DNA of 64,000 bases from DASQYE01 sp035940775 (GTDB lineage Bacteria; Acidobacteriota; Blastocatellia; Pyrinomonadales; Pyrinomonadaceae), in the NCBI GenBank assembly GCA_035940775.1, contig DASZEN010000058.1, positions 1 through 64,000 of the forward strand, read 5' to 3'. Shown here in pieces: positions 61,875 through 64,000 of this stretch. The translations under genes and the position numbers were made by a program. Within the stretch, counting starts at the first letter, position 1; each line of letters opens with the position of its first letter. The notes under the pieces were generated by a model. It did not search any database, was not told the DNA's origin, and saw only the letters and a list, made by a program, of their open reading frames with translations.

Positions 61875-62366
61875 ATGCCAGAGATAGTGCGCTCAATTAT
61901 CGGTCGTTTTTGCGAGCTGGTCGGCAGTCACAATCATGCTCCGAGGCACACGCTGCGGTTGCCCGTGCGGATTTCGCTGCAAGACTCGAACGTAAAGCGA
62001 GCGCGAGCGCGCGGCGCGGCGACCCTCTGCGGCCACACACGCAATATCAGCGACACGGGGCTCTCGCTCGTCGTCCCCTCCGTCCACTTCGGCAATCGCT
62101 ACCTGATGGACGGAGACATTTGTTTGACGATTCAGCTCGAGCTGCCGGACGGAGCGGCCACTTTCCAGGTCGCTCCCGTGCGCTACGAGATGCTGGATGA
62201 AAACCAGGTCGAGTGGGGATACCTGGTCGGCATGCGGATTATTAAGATCGCCGATGCGGAGCGCAAGCGCCTGACGCAATACCTGCGAGAGGTGAACAAG
62301 CGCAAAGCAGCCACGGCGACGGCGACCGCCGAGGCGGGCTTTGCCCAAAACGCCCCTTCCCTCTGA
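61875..62366 (+). CDS. PilZ domain protein
   Basis: 163 aa from ATG 61875 (GGTGAG upstream). The c-di-GMP-binding elements are present: RHTLRLPVRI (RxxxR) and TRNISDTGLSLVV (N/DxSxxG). YLVGMRIIKI closes the barrel and a basic/Ala-rich tail follows. It probably responds to c-di-GMP; the output is unknown. Convergent with the sigma-54 activator. Confidence 0.88.
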   Translation: MPEIVRSIIGRFCELVGSHNHAPRHTLRLPVRISLQDSNVKRARARGAATLCGHTRNISDTGLSLVVPSVHFGNRYLMDGDICLTIQLELPDGAATFQVAPVRYEMLDENQVEWGYLVGMRIIKIADAERKRLTQYLREVNKRKAATATATAEAGFAQNAPSL

Positions 62367-62456
62367 AGCCTTTACGCGACCCTCCACGCCCGGGCCCCTG
62401 AACCACACACACTAGAGCACTGAACCGCCCGCCCGCGTCTCGAAGAACCGTTTTCA

Positions 62457-64000
<1,544 letters not shown>

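Overview
The window is GC-rich bacterial chromosome with genes densely packed on both strands. No rRNA, tRNA, IS element, prophage or CRISPR array is recognisable. The large secreted subtilases, a MalT/SARP-type regulator, a primary sigma factor with a long spacer, PilZ proteins and predicted lipoproteins suggest a Gram-negative soil bacterium. I infer Acidobacteriota, possibly Blastocatellia, but there is no marker that proves it.

Left part (1-26.5 kb). Three secreted S8 subtilisin-like proteases (one cut by the left edge) surround a lipoprotein PpiC/SurA-type prolyl isomerase, two peptide-ABC permeases and a divergent solute-binding lipoprotein. This looks like an extracellular proteolysis, secretion-folding and peptide-uptake locus. 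The third protease carries an N-terminal tract of VTVTGADG octapeptide repeats. Next come a 1124-residue MalT-like ATPase/TPR/SARP regulator with an orphan STAND ATPase upstream, an M20 amidohydrolase, an ABC1/UbiB kinase-like protein, and an arsenic locus. The arsenic locus holds arsC, two tandem ArsI/CadI-like VOC proteins, an ArsN-like acetyltransferase, arsR and a further VOC protein around a recognisable promoter/operator, but no efflux pump.

Middle (26.6-44.6 kb). Here are rpoD with a small upstream gene, a structured intergenic RNA candidate, recQ, and a minus-strand set of small Cys-rich proteins ending in a radical SAM protein. Divergent from that set is a plus-strand DNA-processing run: ssb, a zinc-ribbon protein of unknown function, an XPB-like helicase, a Bax1/DUF790-like nuclease, a DnaQ-type exonuclease, an HNH protein and a CoiA-like nuclease. 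Then come an M15-like peptidase, several small conserved-looking proteins, infA (TTG start), a Gly-rich RRM protein, and a PilZ gene separated by one in-frame stop from a membrane-segment ORF.

Right part (44.7-64 kb). The most unusual locus is a two-gene minus-strand unit: a TIR-transmembrane-alpha/alpha-toroid protein followed by a RyR-TPR-SLOG-class III nucleotide cyclase protein, which looks like a nucleotide-signalling or conflict system. After a CoA-binding protein and a short-chain dehydrogenase lies a compact operon of a 109-residue Asp/Thr-rich peptide, a JmjC/cupin oxygenase and a sucrase/ferredoxin-like protein, a candidate peptide-modification cluster. The remainder is mostly housekeeping: a double-hotdog thioesterase, a YcaQ-like DNA glycosylase, a MATE exporter, an epimerase, a DUF885 peptidase, a PilZ protein and a sigma-54 activator cut by the right edge.
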